From: Rhynchopus sp. YZ270_cl-10
Lineage: Eukaryota > Euglenozoa > Diplonemea > Diplonemida > Diplonemidae
Assembly: GCA_964035575.1 (NCBI GenBank)
Contig: OZ037875.1
Coordinates: 310,001 to 374,000 of the forward strand
Length of the DNA: 64,000 nt
Reading direction: 5' to 3'
Part shown: in pieces, positions 52,779 to 64,000 of the stretch
Layout: each line of letters starts with the position of its first letter
Position numbering within the stretch: position 1 is the stretch's first letter
Made by a program: the position numbers and the translations under genes
Notes under the pieces: model-generated
The model's database searches: none
What the model was told of the DNA's origin: nothing
What the model saw: only the letters and a program-made list of their open reading frames with translations

Positions 52779-54487
52779 AAATGGCTAAGTACTATTAAAA
52801 AATGACCCACCCCCCCCCGATATTGACAGGTCGCTGACAGGTCGTTGACTCATTTCCTATAGCACCAACTGTGTGTGTTTTTTTTTTTTTTTTTGTTGTT
52901 TTTTTTTTTTTTTTTTTTGGTTTTTAAATTTTTGATCCTTGAGGACGCAGAGTCATTACCTACGTGAGCACCATGCAGGTTACGACTTCTCGTTATCAAT
53001 TTTCAAAATGTTTTTTTTTTTTTTTTTTTGGTTTTCTTTTTTTGCATGTTTTTTTAAAGTTTATTTTTTTTTTTTTGAAAACTTGGTTGTATTAGTGTAG
53101 CCACCCTAGAGTGTGCTCCACTAGTTTTTTTTTTTGCACTTTTTTCCCCAGCATCAAGGCTGGGACATCCCCCCCTCCCCGATTTTAGTGTGAAGAGTTC
53201 CTCCGCAAAAAACAACAATAACAACAAAACAAAAACAAAAACAAAAAAAAAAAAAGGGAAATCGTAGTGGCCCTTCTACGCTAAGGTGAATGTCGGTAGT
53301 TCCTCTTAGCGCCCCGCTGTCCCCTTTCTCTCTTTATCAAATTTATCAACATCAAACTAGAGTTGAAATACAAAGCCCTCGTGACAGTGTACCTTGGTAC
53401 AATGACCGGCTGTACCGGCAACCAATCAAAATTCCCTGTAACAAGGTATTGGTCAGGCACAGCAGATCGTAGCATCTTAGGATGACCACGTGAGTGAGAT
53501 TATATAATGCATGCATTTCAGATACGATAGGAAGAGAAAACTCGCAAGACAAAACGTCTCCCGTAACACACGCAAACTGTAGTTGTCTGATGCAGGCACC
53601 TCCGACTGACCTACATACAATGCCAGCCATCCGGACGAGAAGAGAAGCACAAATCCCTCTCGTGAACAGTGTACCTTGGTACATGACTGGGTGGACCCCC
53701 AACACCATGCAGTCCTACAACACATTTCATTACGGTCTGATTTAAAAAAAAAAAAAAAATGAGTTCATGCAATATCTGGGAGGGAAATCAATCTGGAATA
53801 CAATCTTGTCCGGCTCCCTTCTATATTAGATGCGAAGCCTCCTTCCCTTCCCGAAGTAGAAACTTCTTTCTTTCCTTTTGCTGTCGGAAAATTTCCTGAG
53901 CACCTTGATGAGTAACTTGGGTATGTGCTCAAGTTGGGCGCAAGCCCCTTTTTTTTTGTTGATGTTTACCTATGGCCATAGCCGTGCAACAGCCTTTCCA
54001 CATGACTTTTGTTTTTTGAAATATTGCTTTATTTTTTTTTTAGATTAGCCACCCGAAGGACACCTTCCTGACAACTCTCTTAGGTTTGTTTCTTTTTTTT
54101 TTTTTTAGCTTCTCGGGGGGGAGGTAATTTATTGCTTTTTTTATAAAAAAAAATGTTTGGATAGTGGTTTTGTCGCACTACCAAAAAAGGCAGATGACCC
54201 TCCACGTTCTCTTTTTTTTCCTTTGAAAACTTGGTTGTATTAGTGTAGACACCCGAGGATGAACTCCACTATATTTCCTTCTCTAACGGGGTGGGTGGGT
54301 GGGAAGAGGGGGGGGTGAGTGGTGGCAATTTTAGTTATTTTTTCTTTAAAAAATGGCTGCTCTGTTATTAACCCAATAGTGCTGTGGGCAGTGTTGTCTC
54401 GCCTGCCCAGGCTGGTAGGGCGTTCACCTTACCTAATTAATTTTGAACTTTTTTTCAGGTAGGGCAGGCCCAACCTGAATATTCTTT
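52779..54487. other. Gene-poor, T-rich repeat region
   Basis: Long T-runs (52870-53070). The block GAAAACTTGGTTGTATTAGT occurs at about 53078 and 54222. Dispersed blocks around 53385 and 53665 match 14815. GATGCAGGCACCTCCGACTG at about 53590 matches 47690. No supported gene. Confidence 0.5.
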
Positions 54488-55290
54488 GTTTTCAACTTAC
54501 CTTCCTTCACCCCCCCTGTAAGGGCAACCGTAGGTGAAGTAAGGTATAGTATTGAAATCGATGTGGGGGGGGAGTAAAGGGTCAATTTTACAAAACCAGA
54601 TTTTGAGGAAAATTTTAGCCGAAAATGGGCCCCACGTATAAGGAACCGGGCTCATATTTCTCAAAATTTAAGTGGTCAAAAAATTGTCCAATTTTCGAGA
54701 TTGACCCCACCACTGCACGGGCGGAGCCCAAAAATGCAAATAAGGACCCTTTTTCAACTTACCTTCCTTCACCCCCCCTGTAAGGGCAACCGTAGGTGAA
54801 GTAAGGTATAGTATTGAAATCGATGTGGGGGGGGGGTAAAGGGTCAATTTTACAAAACCAGATTTTGAGGAAAATTTTAGCCGAAAATGGGCCCCACGTA
54901 TAAGGAACCGGGCTCATATTTCTCAAAATTTAAGTGGTCAAAAAATTGTCCAATTTTCGAGATTGACCCCACCACTGCACGGGCGGAGCCCAAAAATGCA
55001 AATAAGGACCCTTTTTAATTTTCAACTTACCTTCCTTCACCCCCCCTGTAAGGGCAACCGTAGGTGAAGTAAGGTATAGTATTGAAATCGATGTGGGGGG
55101 GGAGTAAAGGGTCAATTTTACAAAACCAGATTTTGAGGAAAATTTTAGCCGAAAATGGGCCCCACGTATAAGCAACCGGGCTCATATTTCTCAAAATTTA
55201 AGTGGTCAAAAAATTGTCCAATTTTCGAGATTGACCCCACCACTGCACGGGCGGAGCCCAAAAATGCAAATAAGGACCCTTTTTAATTTG
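54488..55290 (+). repeat. Three tandem ~265-bp repeats
   Basis: Units begin TTTTCAACTTACCTTCCTTC at 54488, 54751 and about 55017, nearly identical. Inverted single copy at 6776-7030 and two degraded copies at about 56050-56205 and 56206-56420. No coding sense. Confidence 0.92.
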
Positions 55291-55391
55291 TTCTCTTGAA
55301 ATGTGTAATTTCAAGTTTTCGCGAAAAAAAATAAGAACTGATCCTACAAGGGTTGAAGGAAGGTGGTTGAAAATTACAATAACAACAAGAA

Positions 55392-55820
55392 CAAGTAATT
55401 GCTAAGAAAAAAACGGGGTGTGCTGTGGAAAACCCCGCGTGATTTCGAAAGCACCGTAGCATCCAAACGATTTGCTGGAGGTGCTGATGTGCCTGGTGTG
55501 ATCGACGTGTTGTCGTTTGTGCATTCTGTGCTTCTTCCGCACTGCTCCAACGACGACGACACTGCGTGGGACCCTGTGGACAAAAACGAGCTGAAACACG
55601 CCGAGCCTGCCGAGACTACGTCCAACAACGCTCTCGATCAGATGGTGCTGGATGAAGAGGACAGCCCCCCTTCTTGAACATTTCAGATGCAGGCGTCCCA
55701 GTGGGTACGAAGAGCGTTATCATACCTGCAGAAGAGCAGAGTGCTGGGTGTGTTGTAGGTTACTTCTACAGGGTGGAGTTCCACAGCACACGCCGTTTTT
55801 TTTCCGATAGCAATTACTTG
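55392..55820. mobile_element. MITE-like element, family CAAGTAATTGC (copy 2)
   Basis: 429 bp with the same inverted ends as 6240-6675 and opposite orientation. Its interior has an open frame at 55399-55677 (92 codons) that is interrupted in copy 1, so coding is doubtful. Adjacent 265-bp repeats are shared with copy 1. Confidence 0.7.
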
Positions 55821-56039
55821 TTTTTTTTTGAAATTTTAGGTATAAAAAAACCACTAAATGTTTGGCTGCCCCCTATTTTTTTTTTTGCTTGCGGCACCAT
55901 TTTTCTTTTCTTTTTTGCTCCTCAAAAAAGGGTTTATTGAGTGGCTCTGTGGTATAAAAAGCTGCATTTTTTTTTTTTTTAAAACCGTACCCTATTTCTT
56001 TTTCCCCCCACCCCAGACTGCAGACTAAAAAATCATTTA

Positions 56040-56420
56040 ATTAATTACATTACCCACCCGGTTTTTTTTGAAAATGGGCCCCACGTATAAGTGACCGGGC
56101 TCATATTTTTCAAAATTTAAGTGGTCAAAAAATTGTCCAATTTTCGAGATTGACCCCACCACTGCACGGGCGGATCCCAAAAATGCAAATAAGGACCCTT
56201 TTCCACAACCTTCCTTCACCCCCCCCGGTAGGGTAACCGAAGGTGAAGTCAATATTACAAACCCGGATTTTGAGGAAATTTTTGGCCGAAAATGGGCTCC
56301 AGCTATTAGTGACCGGGCTCATATTGTCCAAAATTTAAGTCATTAAAATTGTGTCCATTTCTTCAGATTGACCCCACCACTGACTGGGATCGGCCCAAAA
56401 ATGCAAATAACGGCGTTTTC
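56040..56420 (+). repeat. Two degraded copies of the ~265-bp repeat
   Basis: Each carries GGGCTCATATT..TCAAAATTTAAG, GATTGACCCCACCACTG and AAAATGCAAATAA in order, with many substitutions and gaps. They are older than the array at 54488. Confidence 0.8.
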
Positions 56421-56605
56421 GCCTGCATTGTTCGTTACGAAACCCCGTGCAGACTAGCATTTAATTAATTAATTACCAGACCCCCAATCCTTAGTCTGCA
56501 GACTGCCCCACCCCCCTTTTTTTGTTTTGTTTAATCTCTTCTCCCTACGTTGTATCTCATCCCTTACCTCGATCAACACCCCCATTCTGTCTTTTTACTT
56601 TTAAA

Positions 56606-59600
56606 TCATTGTCGCAAGCTTCCGGGAGAAAGCAGAATCGCTGAACATGGGTGCAACACTGTGTGTGGTGTATGTTTTGAAAACGTTGTTGTGCATTCAT
56701 TGCCACAAAAAAAATTGTTTGTTTTATTATGAGAAAAGGGGGTATACCATGCGATGAGACTCATGACGACAGTCAGACGGATTGCTTCTGTTCCAGAGAC
56801 AAGGAAGAGGACGATGGAGAGGATGACGAGGACGGAGTCTGCACCGCCTTGCTTGCGACGTGACTTTGAGTCAATCCAAAGATCGTGTGTGGCACTTGCT
56901 GCGAGCGCAAAGGCGAGCATGAAGATTGTCAGCTGAATCGCAAAGGACACAGGGCTCCTCGTAAGCAGCGTCGGCAGCTCGGACATCACCACCCTATACG
57001 TTAAACTCGCAATCGCTGCAACCATCGGAGGTACATATCTCGCAAGCTGCTCGTTGTCCGCAAGCCTCGTGAACACCCATCCATCATCGTTCATCAACAA
57101 CAGCAGCGCCGCTGCGAGCACCGGGAAGCCTGGTCCCGTATTGCCGAGATCATTGCGCAAAATCAAAATGCTGATGTAGGACTGAACAATGCAGATGTTG
57201 CCAAGCAGTCCAAAGTGCGTTCCATCCCCGATATTATCACGCAGAGCATCCATCCTTGTTACATTGCGTGGTCTTAACACCGGTTTGTCCGTCAGCTTCA
57301 ACTTCAATAATGCGGCAAGAATCAAATTCAGCCCGATGGAGAGCGAGAGAATCGCGTTTTGTCTCATATTGGCGACCTCGAACTGCATGTTTCTGTCGAA
57401 CTCCTCGGGGACACGCCACTGCACATCAAAGAGGGCGGCAAGAAGGGTGAGCAGTGCGCCTGTGTAGAGCCCCCACACTGCGTTGGACTCTTCCTTTTGT
57501 GCGCTAGCGGAGTAGTGCGTGAAGTCGATGCAAAGGATGATGAGGACAAAGACAAGCGAGACCAGCAGGAAGGAGTGGAAGGTTGCGTACGGGATGAACA
57601 GCGCTGTGAACGAGCACCCCGACGCCACGCTGATGCAGCTCCAGAACAGAATGCGGATCGCAGTTGTATCCGGCAGCTGGATCGCATTCAGCAACGTCGC
57701 CGCCACAAGCCCAATCGCCACCACACCCACAACACCCGCCCACTGCGGTGCCTCGTAAATATCAAGCTCACCCACCTCCTCTCCCGTCCCCTCCAGCACA
57801 GGGTCGAGCAGAGCGATGAGCGCACCACTCAACAAAAAGCCATGACAGATCTTCGACGCCTTGCCCTGACTCTTCGGCATCAACACCGACATCGGGAATT
57901 GCAGAACACTGTAGATGGTGCAATCCATAAAACGTAGCAAAAAAAAACAAAGATAACCATGCCTCTCGATTTGGGGGATGCTCCAAAAACCCAAATGGCG
58001 AATCTCTTAAAGAAACCATAACAATATTGTACATACCCAGCAAACAGAACGCAAAGCCCAAGAAGACGTCCAAGCTTCACCTCCGGTGGGTCTCCTGTGA
58101 GGAACTCCAGGAGTGCGAGCACAATGGAGTGGCGAGAGAAGAAGGCGATGACAACGGAGCAGACGACGTTCGATCCGGTTAGGTTCGTTGTGGTGGAGCG
58201 CCTGCGCTTCTCGCGCTTTTCATAGAAAAGAAGCAGGCAGTTTGCGACGAGCACGACAGTCAGCAGATACGTAGCAATCAAGGAGTGCGACCCATAGTCA
58301 TAATCGTGCAGCTCCGACCCCACCGCAGGCAACGTGCTCACCATGCAGTACAGATACAGCTTCGCAATGTACATGCCTTGCAATGCCTGGAAGAATGGTG
58401 AAGTATATGAAAAACGAATACAAAAAGGTTCACATAATCTACTAAACCACCGTCATATATGTGACCATCAGCACCAGCTTCCAAGACATTAATTTTTGGC
58501 AAAAAAATGAAAAACAAAGAAAAGTTTATAAGATGACCCTAAGCCTCTCTGTGCTTATCACAACAAAAAATTAATGGATTCAGGATGAAATGTGTGATTC
58601 CCCTATTTGATCGTTTCTTCCACTCACGCACAACATTGGGAATTTTCGTGAAAAAGGGGGTTTTTTTTTGGCAGGAGTGAAGGGGAACAATGGAGTACTG
58701 ACAGAGGGACAATATGACCCTCGTTTGGAGGGTGTACAAAAAATCGATGATTTTACTCTCCACACTTCCGGTGTCGAACGAGACAGTCTCGCGTACGTCG
58801 AAGAATGAAGACACACAGGAGGTGTCTAACATGACCACCCACGCCTCCCTTTATAACATATTCATAGGCGGGCAGACGGCACCGACCAGAGGATAGCCCT
58901 GTGAAGTCGCAGAACGAAGTCAAATTGGTACATGAAAACCTGGGTCCATTTGCTCGACGTCAATCATCAACGCATGGATATTGCAGAGGGAGGATAACGA
59001 GAAGGACTAGAAGAGGTTGCACGGGAGCTCAACCTTATCAGTTTCGGTGAGACAGCTGTGTGTGAAGACTCGTTCCTGAGAGGAGAGATGAACAACCTAT
59101 CCCCAGCCGGTTGGCGGCAGGCACCACCCCGTCGTGCTAATAGAGGTGCCCAACGAGGTGTCTGGGGAGTTCGGTTCCGCTACGAACATAGCGGACACAT
59201 TATGTACTGGTGGTGCAGCGCCCGTCGGTTGAATCTAGCCTGTGGGCTACCAACAAAACACACGACTGGCGGTGCGGTTATTACGGTTGTCTCGGAGCTG
59301 TACGGCTACCTCAACGGACCGCAAGAGAGCGCACCTCGCGATGAGTGCCAGACTGAGACTGCGGAACGAAGTCAGGTACGCGCAGTTGCCGAAGCGCACG
59401 CTGATGCGGTCCGGTGATACGCGTTGGATGAGCAAGAAAAGAGACAAAGTTCGCCTCTTTTACACCCATTTTCTATATAAAAAAAACCAAACATAAAACG
59501 GAAAAACCCCCTTAGTGGTTCATAGGTTAAAATACAAAAAGCCCGCTCCTTACAGTGCACCTTAGGTGTACCGGCTGTACCCCTCTCGTGCACCTTTACG

Positions 59601-62034
59601 CCTTTACTTTAGAATGGGGGATTTGAATAAAGTAGAAATTTAAATCTGTTATCAAAGGTACTATGCCATCAAAAAACGTTGGAAAAAAGAAAGATTAAGT
59701 AAAGTAGTGTCTGCCCTTAGACTATAAAACAGATTGGAGGAAAGGGCAAAGGAGGAAGGCATACCGAGGCCTGTGCACGCCCTATCTTCTTGTTGCATTC
59801 CATAGAGTGCACGAAGTACAGCCCCCAGCAGGTGGTCGCCACCACCGCCACAGCAGGGTAGAGGTTCTCCGGCTGCGAGTACAGAAGGTGCTCTACAATG
59901 GTCAGCGCGCACACCTGATGGATGATGGTGTTGGTTTGGTGCAGCATCCCAAAAGCTTAGTACAGTTTTAGTACAGTTTAATACACCTGTTTTAAACACC
60001 CTGCATTTAACCTGCCAACACTGGGTGTGGAGAAGAGAGGGATGCGTGCATTAAAGTATTCTGCATATGTCATACCTGCTGGATCAGTCCAATGTAGAAA
60101 GGCGCAGTCCCCTGGTTCAAACCCAGCGGGAAGATGATGCATTGGATAAGGAACAGCCACAGGATATACACCGACAACCTGTTGTTTGTGTGATTGTTCA
60201 TGAATTTTTTTAGGACCTACTAAAGGCTTCTTAACCTTCCACAGAGATTTGAAGAAAGGTTAGATCTCAGCAAAGTTAAAAAAAGCAATCTTGTTTGTCC
60301 ATATCTTAGCTAACATCAATCAAAAAAAATGCTAAAGAAAAACAGAGAGATCCAACCATTTTCCTCTTAATTACCCCCTATCATCTACGCTTTTGGCCTC
60401 CCCCTACAAACCCCCCTCCTCCCCCCTACATACTGAGGCAGCGAAATCTTATCGGTCCCACCAAGAATCGAGAGGTCCATGACCAGGAAGGAGAAGCTCT
60501 GGTACATCCACCAGGTTAACATGATGAAGGAGGTCAGCGCGAAGATCATGTAGTTGTTTATGTTCTTTGGGTCCAGACAGTAGGACGTGAGGCACGCGGC
60601 GCTGAGGGCCGAACAGGCAATAATGAATCGAGGCATGCCCGCTGCGTATGTGAACGCTGTCGCCGCAATGACCATACAGAACAGCACCCCCGACCACTTC
60701 ACTGCACGATCAAACCCTGTTTGTTCCGACGACGCCAGGTCCACACCAACATACACCACAGCAGACCCAAAGTACGCCGCCACAGAAATCAGAATGACGT
60801 TAAAGGGCGGTGCCACCCCTGCAAACAAATGTGCAAACCTGCCAAACACCACTCGGTATATCACCCAATGCAGGACCGCCAAATATGCACACAGCAGAAC
60901 AACCTTACGCACGGTGTGGAGTTTCAGAACGTCATCTCTCGCAGTTTTCTCGAGACTGTACGGTTCGCGATATAAAAACCACAGATTTGTTTCAGGTTTG
61001 TAAAACAGATACAAAGCTGGTGTCGCAACCAAAGCGCTGATTGTCAAGATATTGAGTGCAGTAAGCAGCTCCTTATGGTTTATCACCAAATGCAAATAGG
61101 CGGGCAACGTTACAGTCAACACCGTAAATAAAAAGGCCTCAAGCTTGCCGTTAATAAACTCCTCCTTCTTTGCTGCAGGGGTCAGCGCTTCTTTGAAGGC
61201 GCTCTTCTTCAATACATAAAACGTTTTGTGCAACAAACACATTATCAACGCCAACCCCACCGGCGCGACCTGCGAACCCATGAAAGAAAGAAAGCTTGAA
61301 AAAATAAGAGGCAAACACACTATAGGTGATAACCCCAGCAAAATCCTTTCCGACGCGAGCGCAATTTCGGGGCTTTGGAGCTGAAGCCATTTGAATTGAA
61401 CGGTCGCGAAGACGCCTAATAACACCAAAAACAGTGTAATGTCGGCTACAATGAAGACGTTCAGGTATGAATGCATCAACAGTTTGGTGTTATTCAAATA
61501 AAGCCCCACCCAGACTGCGGCGAGGCACAACCAGACTGAGAGAAGCGCGGTTTTTCTTTGGTTCATATAATCCAACGCATATGACGCCACCATCCCTGCA
61601 AGCAGAGTGGTCAACACAGTCGCTCCCGACAACGCAAGCACCGGAAGCAGGCATGACAGAAACAGCAGGCTGACCTCCGGGATGAATGTGATGTACCCCC
61701 CGGTGAACTCGATTTTGAACCCACCCAATGCAGCCTCCGTTGTCCCACTTCTGCATAAAAACTCCTCACTGTGCCCTTCCCTCGGTGCTGCACCCCGCCG
61801 CAACAGAGTTGAATCCTCAGCCCCTTTCGCCGCTACCGACTCCTGTGCAGTATCCCCCCTCAACCTCTTCTGCGCATGCTCCAAATGCAAATACGCCTGC
61901 GACACCTGCTGCTCAAAGATTTTATGCTCTAAATTCGCAGTAGGTGGGCCCGGCTGTGGTGGTGCCGTAGACTGTTGTGGAACCGCTTCATGGGTAGGTG
62001 CAGGTGGCTGCATCTGTCCTGGGTTGTGTGCCAT
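56606..62034 (-). CDS. Very large polytopic membrane protein, about five exons
   Basis: Five minus-strand exons fit one gene: 60434-62034, 60076-60178, about 59765-59955, 58037-58386 and 56606-57908. Donors are all GTATG, and acceptors end CAG or AAG. Junctions 1/2, 3/4 and 4/5 keep phase. Junction 2/3 is two bases out of phase as I place it, so exon 3 is approximate. The product is about 1180 residues with more than twenty hydrophobic segments. The first ~115 residues are Pro/Gln-rich and cytosolic, with the first membrane helix at about 120-138. Exon 3 (HQTNTIIHQV...YFVHSM) weakly recalls AIG1-type membrane proteins. I do not recognise the family. The third intron is 1.38 kb and contains repeats, unlike the others (119-255 nt). 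Confidence 0.65.
58387..59764 (-). other. Long intron with inserted repeat DNA
   Basis: Begins GTATGCC at 59764 and ends TTCCAG at 58387. It holds the dispersed blocks TTTATAAGATGACCCTAAGC (about 58524, cf. 31745) and CAGTGCACCTTAGGTGTACCGG (about 59553, cf. 53385). The middle is unique, without a convincing gene. Confidence 0.6.
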
Positions 62035-62160
62035 TTTTTTGTGTTAAAAAAAGGGGGTTAGGTTGGGAGGGGAGGAGGGCAAAGCACTCCCCCCTCCCCA
62101 CGTTGTTTCCCCCCTGGAGGTTGGGGTGGGGTAGATGGGGGTGGTGGGTGGGGGGTGGTA

Positions 62161-62470
62161 TTATAGAGTGTGCTCTGATGACAATCAGAAATCATTGATT
62201 GAAGTGAGCAGCATGCGGGCACGCAGGCACCACTCCACCAAGTTTGCCCATAGGTGGCATATATCATAGAGTGGTCTTGATGTAAGATGTGTTGACATCT
62301 TATGAGGCCAACGCTATGACATTACGTCATCACAAAAAAAACCGTGGTATCTTACAAACCTGAGCTATAGAGTGCTCTGATGGCAATCAGAAAGCATTGA
62401 TTGAAGTGAGCAGCATGCGGGCACGCAGGCACCACTCCACCAAGCTGCTCATAGGTGGTATATGGATGGA
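62161..62470. repeat. Two-copy ~105-bp direct repeat
   Basis: CATTGATTGAAGTGAGCAGC ... CACTCCACCAAG with flanks occurs at about 62161-62270 and 62365-62460, with a third partial start TTATTGATTGAAGT at 62488. It lies upstream of the membrane-protein ATG. Confidence 0.85.
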
Positions 62471-62812
62471 TCTAATGCGATCAGAACTTATTGATTGAAG
62501 TTTGGGTGATCTATGATCGTCTCCGTGGGACACGTAACAGGCTGTGAGAGCTTGTGAGAGCCTGTGAGACCTTGTGAGAGTCTGTGAGAGCCTGTGAGAC
62601 CTTGTGAGAGCCTGTGAGAGCTTACTGAGAGCTAGTGAGAGTTAGTGAGAGCTAGTGGGAGCTGTGCGAGCTTACTGAGAGCTTGTGAGAGCTTACTGGG
62701 AGTTAGTGAGAGTTGGTGGGAGCTAGTGGGAGCTAGTGGGAGCTAGTGGGAGCTAGTGGGAGCTAGTGGGAGCTAGTGGGAGCTGTGAGAGCTTACTGAG
62801 AGCTGATGACCT

Positions 62813-63283
62813 ACAGTATACACAGTATACACAGTATACACAGTATACACAGTATACACAGTATACACAGTATACACAGTATACACAGTATACACAGTAT
62901 ACACAGTATACACAGTATACACAGTATACACAGTATACACAGTATACACAGTATACACAGTATACACAGTATACACAGTATACACAGTATACACAGTATA
63001 CACAGTATACACAGTATACACAGTATACACAGTATACACAGTATACACAGTATACACAGTATACACAGTATACACAGTATACACAGTATACACAGTATAC
63101 ACAGTATACACAGTATACACAGTATACACAGTATACACAGTATACACAGTATACACAGTATACACAGTATACACAGTATACACAGTATACACAGTATACA
63201 CAGTATACACAGTATACACAGTATACACAGTATACACAGTATACACAGTATACACAGTATACACAGTATACACAGTATACACA
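62813..63283. repeat. 9-bp satellite (TACACAGTA)n, second array
   Basis: About 52 near-perfect units of the same 9-mer as 12074-12339. Confidence 0.97.
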
Positions 63284-63284
63284 A

Positions 63285-63430
63285 TACAAACGCCAGGTGG
63301 TCTGAAGAGTGATCTGACCACATTGTCCCAGTATAACATACGCCCAATAAATCCATTGAAGAAGGAATATTTCACGTTTGACCACCACAGAATACATGCC
63401 ACACCACTAAAGTACAAAAAACCCCTCAGG
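63285..63430 (+). pseudogene. Conserved peptide-coding fragment beside a satellite array (copy 2)
   Basis: Plus-strand frame TPGGLKSDLTTLSQYNIRP then NPLKKEYFTFDHHRIHAT, ending at a stop in the following repeats. It matches the minus-strand fragment at 11899-12059 at most positions although the DNA differs at many sites. Not recognised. Confidence 0.5.
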
Positions 63431-63651
63431 GTTAGTGAGAGCTAGTGAGAGCCTGTGAGAGCTTGTGAGAGCCTGTGAGAGCTTAGTGAGAGTTAGTGAG
63501 AGCTGTGAGAGCCTGTGAGACCTTGTGAGAGCCTGTGAGAGCCTGTGAGAGCTTGTGAGAGCCTGTGAGACCTTGTGAGAGTCTGTGAGAGCCTGTGAGA
63601 GCTTACTGAGAGCTAGTAAAAAAATCTCTCCCCGTTCATAGATCACCCAAA

Positions 63652-64000
63652 GTTAGCAACATTGGCGAAAATAAAATAAAAAACTAGGAAGTGGGATGGG
63701 GAACGGCATTTTTTTTCTTCCAATTCTCTTTTCAACCACACAGGGACCACAGAAAGAAAAAAAGCACAGCAAATAAGCGGCAAAATAAAAAATAAAATAG
63801 TAACTCCTCGCCTTTTGCTGTCATCGTTTTTTGTTTCTTTTTGTTTTCCATTTCCCCCTCTTCTTTCCTCTAGTGGGAATTACCCACTGTCCTCTCTTAA
63901 TTTCGTGGTTGTTCGCACCTTCCCTCACCAACCCTGTAGAGGAATATTCCTCTGTAGGGGGGTGGAGGATAGATGATAATTTACCACATAAAATGACTAC
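63652..64000. other. Intergenic, A/T-rich
   Basis: No gene recognised; T- and A-runs throughout to the window end. Confidence 0.4.

Larger units (their letters stand above)
62501..63651. repeat. Compound minisatellite block bounded by a 16-bp inverted repeat
   Basis: TTTGGGTGATCTATGA at 62501-62516 is the exact inverse of 63636-63651. Inside, in order: degenerate (GTGAGAGCCT/GTGAGAGCTT)n and (TGGGAGCTAG)n at 62540-62805, the 9-bp array, a conserved peptide-coding segment, and again GTGAGAGCCT repeats at 63430-63615. The symmetry suggests one mobile or recombinogenic unit. Confidence 0.75.

Noticed and set aside
55399-55677. 92-residue ORF inside the CAAGTAATTGC element
   Set aside because: The homologous frame in the copy at 6240-6675 is interrupted; I treat it as element interior.
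59058-59417. 119-residue plus-strand ORF in the long intron
   Set aside because: No domain and surrounded by dispersed repeats.
62501-63651. CRISPR array
   Set aside because: Contiguous tandem repeats without unique spacers, in eukaryotic DNA.

Overview
This window is eukaryotic nuclear DNA from a protist. Calmodulin genes carry a phase-0 spliceosomal intron (GTATGT...CTGCAG), a large membrane-protein gene is split into about five exons with GTATG donors, stops TAA/TAG/TGA are all used (standard code), and there are long simple-sequence arrays and small TA-flanked inverted-repeat elements. A bacterial/archaeal-type radical SAM enzyme (AmrS family) hints at an anaerobic or microaerophilic lineage such as a free-living metamonad, but this is only an inference. 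No bacterial, plasmid or phage features were seen. Every confident gene lies on the minus strand.

Layout. 1-6.1 kb: a receptor-type class III adenylate cyclase and a POT/PTR2 peptide transporter. 6.2-8.3 kb: a 436-bp inverted-repeat element, then a 1.2-kb near-perfect palindrome. 8.8-11.7 kb: a cysteine-rich type I membrane protein and a coiled-coil low-complexity protein. 11.9-15.7 kb: 9-bp and 5-bp satellite arrays, direct repeats and a TA-flanked MITE. 15.8-51.3 kb: an expanding multigene region in which calmodulin genes (five encoding identical proteins, one diverged) alternate with a family of proteins having an N-terminal ubiquitin-like fold, a WD40-like beta-propeller and, in one subfamily, an invariant C-terminus GCQCC. 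This region is interrupted by a nucleoside hydrolase gene, the radical SAM gene and an LTR-like direct-repeat element. 51.4-56.5 kb: repeat-rich DNA (MITEs, 8-bp array, tandem 265-bp repeats). 56.6-62.0 kb: one multi-exon gene for a very large polytopic membrane protein. 62.1-64 kb: a compound minisatellite block bounded by an inverted repeat.

The most interesting content is the Ubl-WD40 family: seven GCQCC-ending copies and three copies of a second subfamily, plus remnants, with identical blocks alternating with variable blocks as expected from gene conversion plus diversification. Each calmodulin copy has a (AGGAAC)n array just upstream of its ATG, with 3 to about 34 units depending on the copy. 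Cyclase, calmodulin and a lipid-anchor-like propeller family suggest signalling functions, but no direct functional link is shown by the sequence.
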